From Bombyx mori (taxonomy: Eukaryota > Arthropoda > Insecta > Lepidoptera > Bombycidae), in the NCBI RefSeq assembly GCF_030269925.1, contig NC_085119.1:14791001-14855000 (forward strand): a stretch of 64,000 nucleotides of DNA, read 5' to 3'. Below are positions 42,189 to 53,966 of this stretch, piece by piece (position 1 is the stretch's first letter; each line of letters starts with the position of its first letter). A program made the position numbers and the translations under genes. The notes beneath the pieces are model-generated. The model was not told where the DNA came from. It did no database searches and saw nothing but the letters and a program-made list of their open reading frames with translations.

Positions 42189-43853
42189 ATGGACGCTGTA
42201 TTCGCGGAATTCCTCCGACTTCACCACCCACAGCTCGCCTCAGAGTTTCTGGCCTTCAAGGCCAATCACACTGCGAGCCCTCTCGAGGACTCCGCCGCGC
42301 TCGCTGCTCCTGCGTCGCCTGTACCTGCGTGCAAAGCTTCTGCATCGAGCAACGCAGCCTCCGTCGTGCCTGCCGCTCCCGTGTCGCCTATACTGGCGAG
42401 TAAAGCTGCTGCGTCGTCCGCTGTGACCATCGTTTCAGCTGAGCGATCATCCGCGGCCTCCGTCGCGCCCTCTAAAACACCTACACTTGCTCGTAGGTCG
42501 CCTGCACCCGCCTCCTCGTGCTCCGACTCTGACTCGGACATGGAGGTTGACCTCGCCCCCGCCTCATCGACGGATGGATTCACCCTGGTACAGAAGGGTA
42601 AGAAGCGTGCCGCGGAGTCCCGAGCTCCCGCGGCCGCTAAAATTAGCAAAGCCGCGAACGCGTCGCGCCCCCGCCCTCAGACTCCCGTTGCGCCCCCAGC
42701 CCGTGCCACTCCGTCGCCGCGTCCGGTGGCACAAAATAAAACCCAGACCCCTCCCCCGGTTATCCTTCAGGAGAAGGCAGCTTGGGATCGAGTTTGCCTG
42801 GCCCTTAAGGCCAAAAATATAAATTTCACGAATGCCCGTAACCTCGCGAACGGCATTCAAATTAAGGTTCAAACACCCGACGACCATAGGGCCCTCTCTT
42901 CTTACCTCCGTAAGGAACGTATAAGTTTCCATACTTATACGCTCCAGGAGGAGCGCGAACTCCGCGTTGTAATACGCGGAATCCCTAAAGAGTTAGATGT
43001 AGAGCTCGTCAAGGCCGATCTGTTAGAACAGGGCTTTCCAGTGAATTCTGTGCACCGTATGCACACCGGTCGCGGTAGGGAGCCATATAATATGGTTCTA
43101 GTCACCCTCCAGCCTACCCCCGAGGGTAAGAAAATCTTCAACACACAGGCCGTCTGTAGGCTCTCCGGTATCGCCGTCGAAGCCCCCCATAAAAAAGGCA
43201 CTCCTAGCCAGTGCCATAACTGTCAACTGTACGGGCACTCTTCCCGTAACTGTCACGCGCGCCCCCGATGTGTTAAGTGTTTGGGCGATCACGCCACGGC
43301 CCTCTGCGCTCGCGACCAAAAAACCGCGACGGAACCGCCTAGCTGCGTCCTGTGTCAAACACAGGGTCACCCCGCAAATTACCGCGGATGCCCCCGAGCC
43401 CCGAAAATAAATCGCCGCGTCGCCCGCCAAAACCGCCTCCGAGCTTCCGGCCTAGACATCAAAGCCTCGGCACCCTCTGTGTCGCAGGCTAAGCCAGCGT
43501 TCGTTCCGGCGCCGGTGCCCAGTGTCTCGGCCTGGGCGAAACCGCTGCCGTATATGAACACGGCTACAATTCCCTCCTCCGCGATTCGTCCCGCCCCCGC
43601 GACTCGTCCCGTCCCCGCGACTCGTCCCGCCCCCGCGACTCGTCCCTCTCCCGCGACTTGCCCTCCGACCGCGTCCGACAATCTCGCTTTAGCGATCGAC
43701 TTCTTTCAGTCGATCAACTTTGAGCGCGTTAACGCTTTGGGCGACGCCATTCGCGCTGCCTCCACTGCACAACACTTTATCGCCGTTGTGCAAGAATACG
43801 CTGACGTATACGCGTCATTAAATACGTACGTCCTCCCCTCACTCCGCCGGTAA
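42189..43853 (+). CDS. Jockey-type LINE ORF1 (gag-like RNA-binding protein)
   Basis: 554-codon frame from MDAVFAEFLRLHHPQLASEF. An in-frame ATG 45 bp upstream gives a 569-codon alternative, but the 42189 start is better because the upstream residues look like 5'UTR. An Ala/Pro/Ser-rich N-terminal half is followed by an RNA-binding-like region (RVVIRGIPKELDVELVKADL, the pre-knuckle domain of jockey gags). Then come three zinc knuckles: CHNCQLYGHSSRNC, CVKCLGDHATALC and CVLCQTQGHPANYRGC. A Pro-rich tail has four or five copies of a six-residue ATRPAP-type repeat (43580-43665). The protein coats the element RNA and chaperones it. No frameshift or stop seen. ORF2 starts 3 nt after its stop. Confidence 0.93.
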   Translation: MDAVFAEFLRLHHPQLASEFLAFKANHTASPLEDSAALAAPASPVPACKASASSNAASVVPAAPVSPILASKAAASSAVTIVSAERSSAASVAPSKTPTLARRSPAPASSCSDSDSDMEVDLAPASSTDGFTLVQKGKKRAAESRAPAAAKISKAANASRPRPQTPVAPPARATPSPRPVAQNKTQTPPPVILQEKAAWDRVCLALKAKNINFTNARNLANGIQIKVQTPDDHRALSSYLRKERISFHTYTLQEERELRVVIRGIPKELDVELVKADLLEQGFPVNSVHRMHTGRGREPYNMVLVTLQPTPEGKKIFNTQAVCRLSGIAVEAPHKKGTPSQCHNCQLYGHSSRNCHARPRCVKCLGDHATALCARDQKTATEPPSCVLCQTQGHPANYRGCPRAPKINRRVARQNRLRASGLDIKASAPSVSQAKPAFVPAPVPSVSAWAKPLPYMNTATIPSSAIRPAPATRPVPATRPAPATRPSPATCPPTASDNLALAIDFFQSINFERVNALGDAIRAASTAQHFIAVVQEYADVYASLNTYVLPSLRR

Positions 43854-43856
43854 TCA

Positions 43857-46739
43857 ATGGCGTATATAAGTAGAGTAAAGCCCCTATCCGTAACGATAGG
43901 ATTTTTTAACGCTTACGGTCTCGCAAATCAACGTGATCAGGTTTCTGACTTTTTGCGTGACCATCAAATTGATATATTTTTAGTGCAGGAGACCCTACTT
44001 AAGCCCGCGCGCCGTGACCCTAAAATCGCGAACTATAATATGGTCAGGAACGACAGGCTCTCTACTCGTGGTGGTGGTACCGTCATTTACTATAGAAGAG
44101 CCCTGCATTGCGTCCCGCTCGATCCTCCCGCGCTCGCTAATATCGAAGCATCAGTGTGCCGAATCTCACTGACGGGACACGCGCCGATCGTTATCGCATC
44201 CGTTTATCTTCCACCGGATAAGATCGTTCTAAGCAGTGATATCGAGGCGCTGCTCGGCATGGGGAGCTCTGTCATTCTGGCGGGCGACCTAAATTGTAAA
44301 CACATCAGGTGGAACTCACACACCACAACCCCGAATGGCAGGCGGCTTGACGCGTTAGTCGATGATCTCGCCTTCGATATCGTCGCTCCGCTAACCCCGA
44401 CTCACTACCCGCTAAATATCGCACATCGCCCGGATATACTCGACATAGCGTTATTAAAAAACGTAACTCTGAGCTTACACTCGATCGAAGTAGTTTCAGA
44501 GTTAGATTCAGACCACCGTCCCGTCGTTATGAAGCTCGGTCGCGCTCCCGACTCCGTTCCCGTCACGAGGACTGTGGTGGATTGGCACACGCTGGGCATC
44601 AGCCTGGCTGAATCTGATCCACCATCGCTCCCGTTTAACTCGGACTCTACCCCGTCTCCTCAGGATACCGCTGAAGCCATAGACATCTTAACGTCACACA
44701 TCACCTCGACATTAGATAGGTCATCGAAACAAGTTGTAGCGGAGGACTTCCTTCACCGCTTCAAATTGTCCGACGATATTAGGGAGCTCCTAAGAGCCAA
44801 GAACGCCTCAATACGCGCCTACGACAGGTATCCTACCGCGGAAAATCGCACTTGAATGCGTGCCCTACAACGCGACGTAAAGTCTCGCATCGCCGAAGTC
44901 CGAGATGCCAGATGGTCTGATTTCTTAGAAGGACTCGCGCCCTCCCAAAGGTCTTACTACCGCTTAGCTCGTACTCTCAAATCGGATACGGTAGTAACTA
45001 TGCCCCCCCTCGTAGGCCCCTCAGGCCGACTCGCGGCGTTCGATGATGACGAAAAAGCAGAGCTGCTGGCCGATACATTGCAAACCCAGTGCACGCCCAG
45101 CACTCAATCCGTGGACCCTGTTCATGTAGAATTAGTAGACAGTGAGGTAGAACGCAGAGTCTCCTTGCCACCCTCGGATGCGTTACCACCCGTCACCCCG
45201 ATGGAAGTTAAAGACTTGATCAAAGACCTACGTCCTCGCAAGGCTCCCGGTTCCGACGGTATATCCAACCGCGTTATTAAACTTCTACCCGTCCAACTCA
45301 TCGTGATGTTGGCATCTATTTTCAATGCCGCTATGGCAAACTGTATCTTTCCCGCGGTGTGGAAAGAAGCAGACGTTATCGGCATACATAAACCCGGTAA
45401 ACCAAAAAATCATCCGACGAGCTACCGCCCGATTAGCCTCCTCATGTCTCTAGGCAAACTGTATGAGCGTCTGCTCTACAAACGCCTCAGAGACTTCGTC
45501 TCATCCAAGGGCATTCTCATCGATGAACAATTCGGATTCCGTACAAATCACTCATGCGTTCAACAGGTGCACCGCCTCACGGAGCACATTCTTGTGGGGC
45601 TTAATCGACCAAAACCGTTATACACGGGAGCTCTCTTCTTCGACGTCGCAAAAGCGTTCGACAAAGTCTGGCACAACGGTTTGATTTTCAAACTATTCAA
45701 CATGGGCGTGCCGGATAGTCTCGTGCTCATCATACGGGACTTCTTGTCGAACCGCTCTTTTCGATATCGAGTCGAGGGAACCCGCTCCTCCCCACGATCT
45801 CTCACAGCTGGAGTCCCGCAAGGCTCTGTCCTCTCACCCCTCCTATTTAGCTTATTCGTTAACGATATTCCCCGGTCGCCGCCGACCCATTTAGCTTTAT
45901 TCGCCGACGACACGACTGTTTACTATTCCAGTAGAAACAAGTCCCTAATCGCGAAGAAGCTTCAGAGCGCAGCCCTAGCCCTAGGACAGTGGTTCCGAAA
46001 ATGGCGCATAGACATCAACCCAGCGAAAAGTACTGCGGTGCTATTTCAGAGGGGAAGCTCCACACGGATTTCCTCCCGGATTAGGAGGAGGAATCTCACA
46101 CCCCCGATTACTCTCTTTAGACAACCCATACTCTGGGCCAGGAAGGTCAAGTACCTGGGCGTTACCCTGGATGCATCGATGACATTCCGCCCGCATATAA
46201 AATCAGTCCGTGACCGTGCCGCGTTTATTCTCGGTAGACTCTACCCCATGATCTGTAAGCGGAGTAAAATGTCCCTTCGGAACAAGGTGACACTTTACAA
46301 AACTTGCATTAGGCCCGTCATGACTTACGCGAGTGTGGTGTTCGCTCACGCGGCCCGCACACACATAGACACCCTCCAATCTTTACAATCCCGCTTTTGC
46401 AGGTTAGCCGTCGGAGCTCCGTGGTTCGTGAGGAACGTTGACCTACACGACGACCTGGGCCTCGAATCTATCCAGAAATACATGAAGTCAGTGTCGGAAC
46501 GGTACTTCGATAAGGCTATGCGTCATGATAATCGCCTTATCGTAGCCGCCGCTGACTACTCCCCGAATCCTGATCACGCAGGAGCCAGTCACCGTCGACG
46601 CCCTAGACACGTCCTTACGGATCCATCAGATCCAATAACCTTTGCATTAGACGCCTTCAGCTCTAACACTAGGAGCAGGCTTAGGGACCTCGGTAACCGT
46701 ACTCGTCGAACTCGACAAAGAGTTCGCCGTGCAACCTAA
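43857..46739 (+). CDS. Jockey-type LINE ORF2 (endonuclease/RT) with one nonsense codon
   Basis: Starts MAYISRVKPLSVTIGFFNAY. The endonuclease covers about residues 10-225: NAYGLANQRDQVSDF, VQETLLKP, VILAGDLNCKHIRWNS and SELDSDHRPVV. A TGA at 44853-44855 interrupts it at residue 333; copy 1 has Arg (CGG) at the same place (NRT-R-M). After the stop the same frame continues: PRKAPGSDGISNRVIKLLP, SYRPISLLMSLGKLYERLL, FFDVAKAFDKVWHNGL, GVPQGSVLSPLLFSLFVNDIP, active site LALFADDTTVYY, and a C-terminus through RPVMTYASVVFAHAARTH to TAA at 46737-46739. A single C-to-T change at a CpG (CGA to TGA) explains the stop. Apart from it the frame is intact, so the insertion is young. Confidence 0.94.
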
Positions 46740-46993
46740 CCCATGAATCAGCTCGCTGAGTTTCTCGCCGGATCTTCTCAGCGGGTCGCGATTCCGATCC
46801 GGTAGTAGATTCATTCGCGAAGCAGCTACTCTTGAGCTGTTAGGTCTCCTTCGGAGGCGCTCGGGTAGCTGTTAGCAAATCCCACCTCTCCTGGCTGAGC
46901 CTTTGCTCGCCCACGTGTCCTGGTGAAACTGGAAAGGCCTCCGGGCCACCAGTAATCTTTCAATCATAAAAAAAAAAAAAAAAAAAAAAAAAA
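46740..46993 (+). mobile_element. Jockey-type LINE 3'UTR and poly(A)
   Basis: agctcgctgagtttctcgcc, attccgatccggtagtag, tcggaggcgctcgggtagc, cctccgggccaccagtaatc, then an A-run from about 46969. It differs from the copy 1 3'UTR in its distal half, so the two belong to different subfamilies. A minus-strand copy is at 57675-57895. Confidence 0.9.
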
Positions 46994-47005
46994 ACCATTC
47001 AAGCT

Positions 47006-47552
47006 GGTAAAAAAAAACAACAAAAAACCCGTCAAATTAGCGAATCCCTTGTAAAGTTCAAACAAAAAACATTTCAACGTGATATAACAAGGTCGTTAAG
47101 ATCCTCGTGATAAGCAAACAAAAGTGCCTTCCGAAGTACGAAACAAGAACAGATATTATCAGAACTCCGCGAGGGGAAACCAATAAAAAACCCACACATA
47201 AAATATTCCGTAAATCTATTACGCAAAACGAGCCTCAACAAGAATTTACCACGGTAATTATTTAACCGTGCATCAACATTAACTGAAAATAACGATTACA
47301 TAATCGACAGGGTAATAAAACTAAAAGAATTATTACCTCGTAAAATACAAAATGGCCCAGTGCCAAAACGCAATATGCGGGCATGGACAAATGAACGAAC
47401 GGTAACTTTATGGACTACCTATGTTTACTATGTCTGAGCAGTAGTTCTTTCAAATGCTTTTCGGCTTGATTCAGATTAACATCAGAATCAACTACAAAAC
47501 TAGGTATAAAGGTAAGCATTGCATAGCTTCTATCGAAAACTACTGATTTCTA
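47006..47552. other. Intronic stretch, nothing recognised
   Basis: A-rich intron sequence after the jockey insertion. No repeat identified. Confidence 0.45.
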
Positions 47553-47979
47553 TAACTTCGATAAAGCGACACGACATGAGAATCCTCTCATCGTAGCCGC
47601 TGGAAAATACATAGCCGATTCTGCGGACCAAATGGTAAAAACAGTCGACGTCGCCCAAAACACGTCATTTTGGATCTTCCTGATCCACTAACGCTGATCT
47701 TAGATACCCCAAGCACCGGCCATCGTTCTCTTCGAACCCGTCGCTTGCTACGAATGGCTCGGTAAGTAAATTAACCCACAGACACAGCCCACTGAGTTTC
47801 TCGCCGGATCTTCTCAGTAGGTCGCGTTTCCGATCCGGTGGTAGATTCTGCCAAGCACGGCTCTTGCTACGGTTCGTGTTAGCAACATCATCAGGTTCGA
47901 GCCCCGTGATTTCACCTACTAGTTAAGGTTACGTTGATATGGTCTCTTTAGACCATCAGCTTAGGTAAGCAAAAAAAAA
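47553..47979 (+). mobile_element. 5'-truncated jockey-type LINE (copy 1 subfamily)
   Basis: Starts in the last ORF2 codons (ttcgataaagcgacacgaca; compare copy 1 at 12995) and has the copy 1-type 3'UTR and an A-run at 47971-47979. An imperfect 11-bp target duplication flanks it: actgatttcta (47542-47552) and actgagttcta (47979-47989). Confidence 0.88.
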
Positions 47980-47989
47980 CTGAGTTCTA

Positions 47990-48869
47990 GAAATAGTAAT
48001 CCAATTAAGTCTTATAAGTTCAATTCATTACCAGTTATTTCAACAACATCAGTTTCACTTCGATCCATTCACGTTCCGCATAATTGAACTAAACGCAAAT
48101 AAAACTAAGGTTGCATAAAAATGGAACTATTAAAATATGTTAAGAAAATTCGGCTGAACGATTGTGTATAACAGCCGTTACATATTAAAAAAAAAATAGA
48201 TCCCAGATCATAAGAACCAATCGTTTTTAATCCATGTCTCTGGACTCAGACAGGCCTTGACAAAAAAAAAACGCAAAGCAAAGTAATGAAAACCATTTTT
48301 TTAATTTAAATTTCGCACGCTTCCTTCCCCGCAATAGAATATATTTTATTATCGATTTTATCATTTACCAAATAATGAATTAATTTCGTTATTCCTGTTA
48401 ACACCACATTAAGACATACCTAATTGACAGTAATTTATAATAGTTTTTTTAGCGCAGCTATGAAAACGATTTTTCTACTAACGGCCTAAACTTGGAATCA
48501 AGTCTCCATTTGATCCATCTCTGCATTAGAACAATCTCTGCATTAGAACCACGGTACTATTTATACAAAAGAACATTCTTGACTCATATGTCGACATAAA
48601 GCAGAACGTAGCACGTTAATGGTAGTGACGTCATCAGTGGTTTTTCCAATAAACGTTCAAGCATTACCAATTGGCCGGGTTCATCCACTTGGCTCGGGCA
48701 GCAAGATGTCAGGCCAATAAACCACCAATATTTGGCCGAGCTCCTGAACGACAAACATAAATTTTGCAGAGGACATGCCAAACAGGTGACTGGGCCGATA
48801 AATTTTGCTTTTGAAACATTTCTGTATTATATCCAAACCCAACTGTTTTATACCGTATTCTGATATATA
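47990..48869. other. Intronic stretch, nothing recognised
   Basis: No supported gene or named repeat. A-runs at 48190 and 48260 are short. Confidence 0.45.
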
Positions 48870-49308
48870 CATTTATTTTTTTATTGCTTAGTTGGGTGAA
48901 TTAGCTTACAGCCCACCTGGTGTTAAGTGGTTACGGGAGCCCATAGACATCTACGACGCAAATGCGCTACCCACCTTGAGATATCAGTTCTAAAGTCTCA
49001 GTATAGTTACAACGGCTGCCCCACCCTTCAAACCGAAACGCATTACTGCTTCACGGCAGAAATAGGCAAGGTGGTGGTACCTACCCGCGCGGACTCACAA
49101 GAGGTCCTACCACCAGTAATTACGCAAATTATAATTTTGCGGTTTTGATTTTTATTACACGATGTTATTCCTTCACCGTGGGAGTCAATCGTGAACATTT
49201 GTTGAGTAGGTACGTATTTCATTAGAAAAATTGGTACCCGCCTGGGATTCGAACACCGGTGCATCGACCAACACGAATGCATCGGACCTTTAGGCCACGA
49301 CGACTTCA
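48870..49308 (-). repeat. Full-length Bm1 SINE
   Basis: Complete minus-oriented Bm1, about 435 bp. The tRNA-derived head at its right end has an A-box-like tggcctaaagg and B-box-like gttcgaatccc. The middle (aaatacgtacc, aacatcgtgtaataaaaatc) and 3' body lead to an attgcttagttggg-type tail. The best Bm1 reference in the window. Confidence 0.95.
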
Positions 49309-49494
49309 TACATCAAAGTTGTTTAAATATATACACTGATTGATTATCCGGTATTGCTGAAAATAATAAATCGTTCTAACTTCAATCAAAATTTATTTTA
49401 TGAGATTTCAATTGGCATTGACTTCGGTTGGCTGAAGCTATATGCTATCAAACTATGAAGAAAAGTAAGTTAGTTTTCAACAACAATTCGTCTT

Positions 49495-50124
49495 CGTCCA
49501 GCCAAGTTGGCGTCCAAAATGCTGGGAGTCCTCAACAGAGCGAAGCGGTACTTCACGCCTGGACAAAGGCTTTTGCTTTATAAAGCACAAGTCCGGCCTC
49601 GCGTGGAGTACTGGTCCCATCTCTGGGCCGGGGCTCCCAAATACCAGCTTCTTCCATTTGACTCCATACAGAGGAGGGCCGTTCGGATTGTCGATAATCC
49701 CGGTCTCACGGATCGTTTGGAACCTCTGGGTCTGCGGAGGGACTTCGGTTCCCTCTGTATTTTGTACCGTATGTTCCATGGGGAGTGCTCTGAGGAATTG
49801 TTCGAGATGATACTGGCATCTCGTTTTTACCATCGCACCGCCCGCCACCGGAGTAGAGTTCATCCATACTACCTGGAGCCACTGCGGTCATCCACAGTGC
49901 GTTTCCAGAGGTCTTTTTTGCCACGTACCATCCGGCTATGGAATGAGCTCCCCTCCACGGTGTTTCCCGAGCGCTATGACATGTCCTTCTTCAAACGAGG
50001 CTTGTGGAGAGTATTAAGCGGTAGGCAGCGGCTTGGCTCTGCCCCTGGCATTGCTGAAGTCCATGGGCGACGGTAACCACTCACCATCAGGTGGGCCGTA
50101 TGCTCGTCTGCCTACAAGGGCAAT

Positions 50125-50152
<28 letters not shown>
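49495..50152 (+). mobile_element. LINE 3' end, jockey/CR1-like lepidopteran family
   Basis: 189-codon open segment (49507-50076): LASKMLGVLNRAKRYFTPGQ, LYKAQVRPRVEYWSHLWAGA, FDSIQRRAVRIVD, LCILYRMFHGECSEELFEMI, FLPRTIRLWNELP and VFPERYDMSFFKRGL. This is the C-terminal domain after the RT of a very common lepidopteran LINE, whose RT part is seen as a relic at 180-590. It ends in a ~80-bp 3'UTR and poly(A) (50124-50152). 5'-truncated. Fragments of this 3' end occur at 6262, 13429, 54742 and 59345. Confidence 0.9.
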
Positions 50153-50155
<3 letters not shown>

Positions 50156-50445
50156 AATTTAAATTTACTACTACCAGCCTATTTTTATTTATAACATCCT
50201 GACTTAATAATGTGATGTAACAATATCCAATTTCACTCGTAACTGTATGAATGTAATGAATATTTCTGCCACGTAGCAATTTTGCGTTCCAATTAAAAGG
50301 GTAGCGATGGCCGACATTGCGCCACATTGGAGAATAAAAGCTCATGTCTCTAAATAGCCGTTAGCGCGTCTGCTCATTTATTTTTTAACTAACTTCAAAA
50401 AAAGGTGTATGTTTTTAATTCGATTATATTTCTATATTTTATCTT

Positions 50446-50690
50446 TACTGGTGGTAGGACCTCATGTGAGTCCGCATGGGTAGAGATACCAACACCCCGT
50501 CTATTTCTGCCGTGAAGCAGTAATGCGTTTCGGCTTGAAGGGCGGGGCAGCCGTTGTAACTATACTGAGACCTTAGAACTTATATCTCAAGGTGGGTGGC
50601 GCATTTGCGTTGTAAATGTCTATGGGTTCCAGTGACCACTTATTACCACGTAGAGTGTGAGCTCGTCCACCCATATAAGCAATAAAAAAA
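50446..50690 (+). repeat. Bm1 SINE, 3' two-thirds
   Basis: actggtggtaggacctcatg through gtgagctcgtccacccat and an A-rich tail; head missing. Confidence 0.9.
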
Positions 50691-51201
50691 ATCATCAGAA
50701 CTTTCTAGTAAAACCAATTTTGATGATTTTTATTTCAATGATGGTGCCTGGAAATTCGGTGATTATTTTGTTCATATAGATTTTACAAATTAGCTGCATT
50801 GTTAAAATAATAGGTTGATTTGCATAAGTGAATCCATTTTCAAACTCATAATTTCATCACAAGTATCTGTATTATAAAATGACAAATGCTAGTTAGTATC
50901 GTAAAAAAGAAAATTGATCATTGCTATTTCTATTTATATTCGAACAAAGCCAGCTAGGTTCTTGGCGTAGTGTTTATGCAAATCGCTTGACATTGCACGC
51001 GACTCCAAATAACGGTCGTGTCTGTTTGACAGCTGTCAAACGTTTCGATCCTACATACGTGCCGTAGAGATGGCGCGATTTGTTTTACGTATTTCTGTCA
51101 AATATTTTTATATTCATAGAACAGAATAATATTTAGTGAAATTTTTTATGAAACAAAGATAATTACATTGGAAAAGGCATTTTTGAGATGTTTGTGATGT
51201 T
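50691..51201. other. Intronic stretch, nothing recognised
   Basis: Between two Bm1 copies; no gene or named repeat. Confidence 0.45.
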
Positions 51202-51438
51202 TACTGGTGGTAGGACCTCTTGTGAGTCCGCGCGGGTAGGTACCACCGCCCTGCCTATTTCTGCCGTGAAGCAATAATGCGTTTCGGTTTGAAGGGTAGG
51301 GCAGCCGTTGTAACTATACTTGAGACCTTAGAACTTATATCTCAAGGTGGGTTACGCATTTACGTTGTCTATGGGCTCCAGTAACCACTTAACACCAGGT
51401 GGGCTGTGAGCTAGTCCATACAATTAAAAAAAAAAATT
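51202..51438 (+). repeat. Bm1 SINE, 3' two-thirds
   Basis: ttactggtggtaggacctc, gcgcgggtaggtaccacc, tgaagcaataatgcgtttc, caggtgggctgtgagctag, then an A-run. Truncated at the same internal point as the 50446 and 20176 copies. Confidence 0.9.
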
Positions 51439-51582
51439 GACAAAAACAAATGATACCTTTAAACTGTATTTCGTTTTACCCGTATAATTGCAAAGGTAAA
51501 TGTTGAAATAGATTATTTGACGTCAGATTTGTTTGTCGACTACTTTGTCTATAAAACCCTTAATGCTAAACACGATTTATTA

Positions 51583-52001
51583 TCTATATATTAATACGTG
51601 AAGCAAAAACTTTGTATCCCTTTTTACGGAAATTGCGCGAACAGAGGAGAATGAAATTTTGCACACTTATAGAGAATATAGAGAAGAAGTGCACAGTGCT
51701 AATATTTTTTTAGAATAATGCATAACAGATACATTAAATCAATAAAGAAAACATTACACACACTACATACCATGTATTTGACGCACACACGCATGCATAC
51801 TATTTATTGTCAAACTTTTGTTCTTGACGTCAGTTGTCAAATTGAGAATAGATTAAATATTGTTTGTCTTTGTTAATATTTTTTATAGTGTAGTCTTGGT
51901 GAAATTTGTGATTATAAAAGTATAAAATACAATTATAATAGTGGACAAACTTACAATTACAATTAATTATAGTCGAATTTCGACTACTGCGGGATTTCTA
52001 G
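51583..52001 (+). mobile_element. Non-autonomous Helitron
   Basis: Starts tctatatattaatacgtg after a host A and ends ggatttctag before a host T, with a tcgaatttcga hairpin about 15 nt before the end (51973-51983). Fits the 5'-TC, 3' hairpin and CTAG structure of Helitrons. No coding capacity. Confidence 0.75.
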
Positions 52002-52385
52002 TAGACTTAATAATGTAAATTCTATTACAAAAACAACTATTGAACAACAAATACGGTTAAACATAACATACGTATCATGCGACCATGATCGATTGTGAAA
52101 CAGCCAGACCGATACATCATTTGTTACCGTTTGCCGAACATGACAAAAGCGGTATTAACTTAATTCTATTTTGATCAAGCCCTTGCTCGTAGCTTCTCCA
52201 AAAATCAAGTTTGGCATTTAGTTTGAAGGGCATCTATTTTCTGGTAAACAAACATATAATTTCATTCATGTTCTAAATATAATTTTGGGATAATTTTGCG
52301 TATCTGATGTATTCTTCATGCAGTGTTTTATGTGTTAGGTTTGGTTGATTTCAATCTACATTCAAAGTTGTTTAATAACGTCTAT
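52002..52385. other. Intronic stretch, nothing recognised
   Basis: No gene or named repeat seen. Confidence 0.4.
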
Positions 52386-52625
52386 GGGTAATGCTTAAGG
52401 TATTGGGTAATGATGCATGTGACTTGGAGATGTATGAAAATGGTAGTGCACGATAGAGGGGGTAGAGGTCGACCGAGGACATGAATGGAGTGTGGGAATG
52501 ACGATATGAGAGAGAGAGAGAGGAGTGAGTGTTGCAATGACGGCTGATAGAAGAGAATTGAAGAGAAAAATTTGCTGTGCCAACCCCACCTCGTGGGATA
52601 AGGTGGAGTAAAAGAAGAAAGATGG
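52386..52625 (+). mobile_element. RTE-like LINE 3' end relic
   Basis: The plus strand, across frameshifts, recalls the C-terminus of lepidopteran RTE-like polymerases: a basic RGGRGRPRT-type segment, ECGNDDM, ADRRE and KRKICCANPT, then a purine-rich tail (gtaaaagaagaaag). A (GA)n run (52509-52523) lies inside. Dead. Confidence 0.55.
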
Positions 52626-52732
52626 ATAATGCTTGAATTTGACATAGTTTTACTTTAATATGTAACAAAAGACAAAAAAGTATATGTACTAATTGTAAAA
52701 GAAATGCCTATTGATAAGTATCTATTGAAGGC

Positions 52733-53100
52733 ACTGTGGCCTAAAGGATGAGACGCCCGGTGCATTCGTATCGAACGATGCGCCGGTGTCGGTGTTCAAA
52801 TCCCGCAAGCAGTTTCCAATTTTTCTAATGAAATACATACTTAACACAATATGTTCACGGGAGGTTCCACGGTCAAAAAATAACATCGTGTAATAAAAAA
52901 TCAAACCCGCAAAAACGTTCAATCAACAACACAAATCATTTGGTGTTAGAACATCTGGTGTTAGAACATCGTGTGAGCCCTAGTAGGTATCATAACCCTA
53001 CTTATTTCTGCTCTGAAGCAGTAATGCGTTTCAGTTTGAAGGGTGTGTCTATGAGCTTTGGTACCAACTTAACACCAATTGAGCCTTCTGAGCTTTTTTT
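52733..53100 (+). repeat. Bm1 SINE with intact head and internal rearrangement
   Basis: Head ctgtggcctaaaggatgag and gtgttcaaatcccgc, then the normal middle. The centre carries a direct duplication, tggtgttagaacatc twice at about 52940-52975. The 3' part skips the segment between gtttgaagggtg and tctatgagc. Confidence 0.88.
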
Positions 53101-53966
53101 ATTAGATATCATTCGCTGTCTCCACTGAGTATTAACTTAAGCTAGTTCTGTCTATTTTATCTTGTTGCATTTCGTAAGTAAAACCCAAATAAAATATAAA
53201 AATTATAGAATCACTGTAAAGGGTTCTCCTCAAAAGCCAAAACAGTAAAATATATCACTACCCTCAGTTAAAGCAATATTAATTCTCAACCTAAAGCACA
53301 CACACTGTTTCATTAATTTCATTTTTAGTTTGTACGCAATTTAACTAAAGCGTACAAATTTTAAAGTCAAGAACCTTACTTATATCTACTTATATATATA
53401 GCTAGTAGCCGCGTGCGCTCGTGCGTGATAAGCGACCTCGAGCCTTAACCGACTTAAAAATTTAATGTCTTATTACATTTTTTAAGCAATACAGACATGG
53501 GAAAAGTATCTTAAGATACAGTTTTTTACTGCATCGCGGTATCAACGATTCATTTAATTATTTTGGACTGACATTAAATCATGTCGCCATGAAAAATATG
53601 TCAAGTAATACTAAAAGTCCAATAATGTACTGTACCGGTTTTTTTCTTCTTCAAAATGGTATCAATTAATAATTGACATACCGGATAAATGATAGTTGCA
53701 CCCACGTCTTGAGGTTTTACGGTTTCAGGTGCAGGCCAATTTGATTTCAATTTTCGAATTAATATTTATTATATAAGGGTGTTTGGAGGGTAGCGACAAA
53801 GGGTAGGTTTTCCATCGAACGAGTGATATTGCTCGGTAGACCGACGCGACGGTCCGAATGTTGTTGTTTGGAACTTGTCAGGTTGTCTTGAAAACGTTGC
53901 GAACAAGATTCAGGCATCTGTCAAATATATTTTGTTCTATGACGGCTACCGTCACATGTGTATGAT
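53101..53966. other. Intronic stretch, nothing recognised
   Basis: AT-rich. No supported feature. Confidence 0.45.

Larger units (their letters stand above)
41787..46993 (+). mobile_element. Full-length jockey-type LINE with 12-bp target-site duplication
   Basis: Complete non-LTR retrotransposon flanked by accattcaagct at 41775-41786 and 46994-47005. It has a ~400-bp 5'UTR, ORF1 (42189-43853), ORF2 (43857-46739, one nonsense codon), a ~230-bp 3'UTR and a poly(A) tract (~46969-46993). The 5' terminus is at a tCATTCc initiator and a GGACGT word lies exactly 28-33 nt downstream of the initiator A. It is about 5.2 kb and clearly full length, unlike all other LINEs in the window. Confidence 0.95.

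Noticed and set aside
52372..52668. Overlapping minus-strand Ser/His-rich frames of 64-98 codons
   Set aside because: Antisense to a degraded RTE-like LINE end with a (GA)n run; three frames open at once reflects low complexity, not coding.
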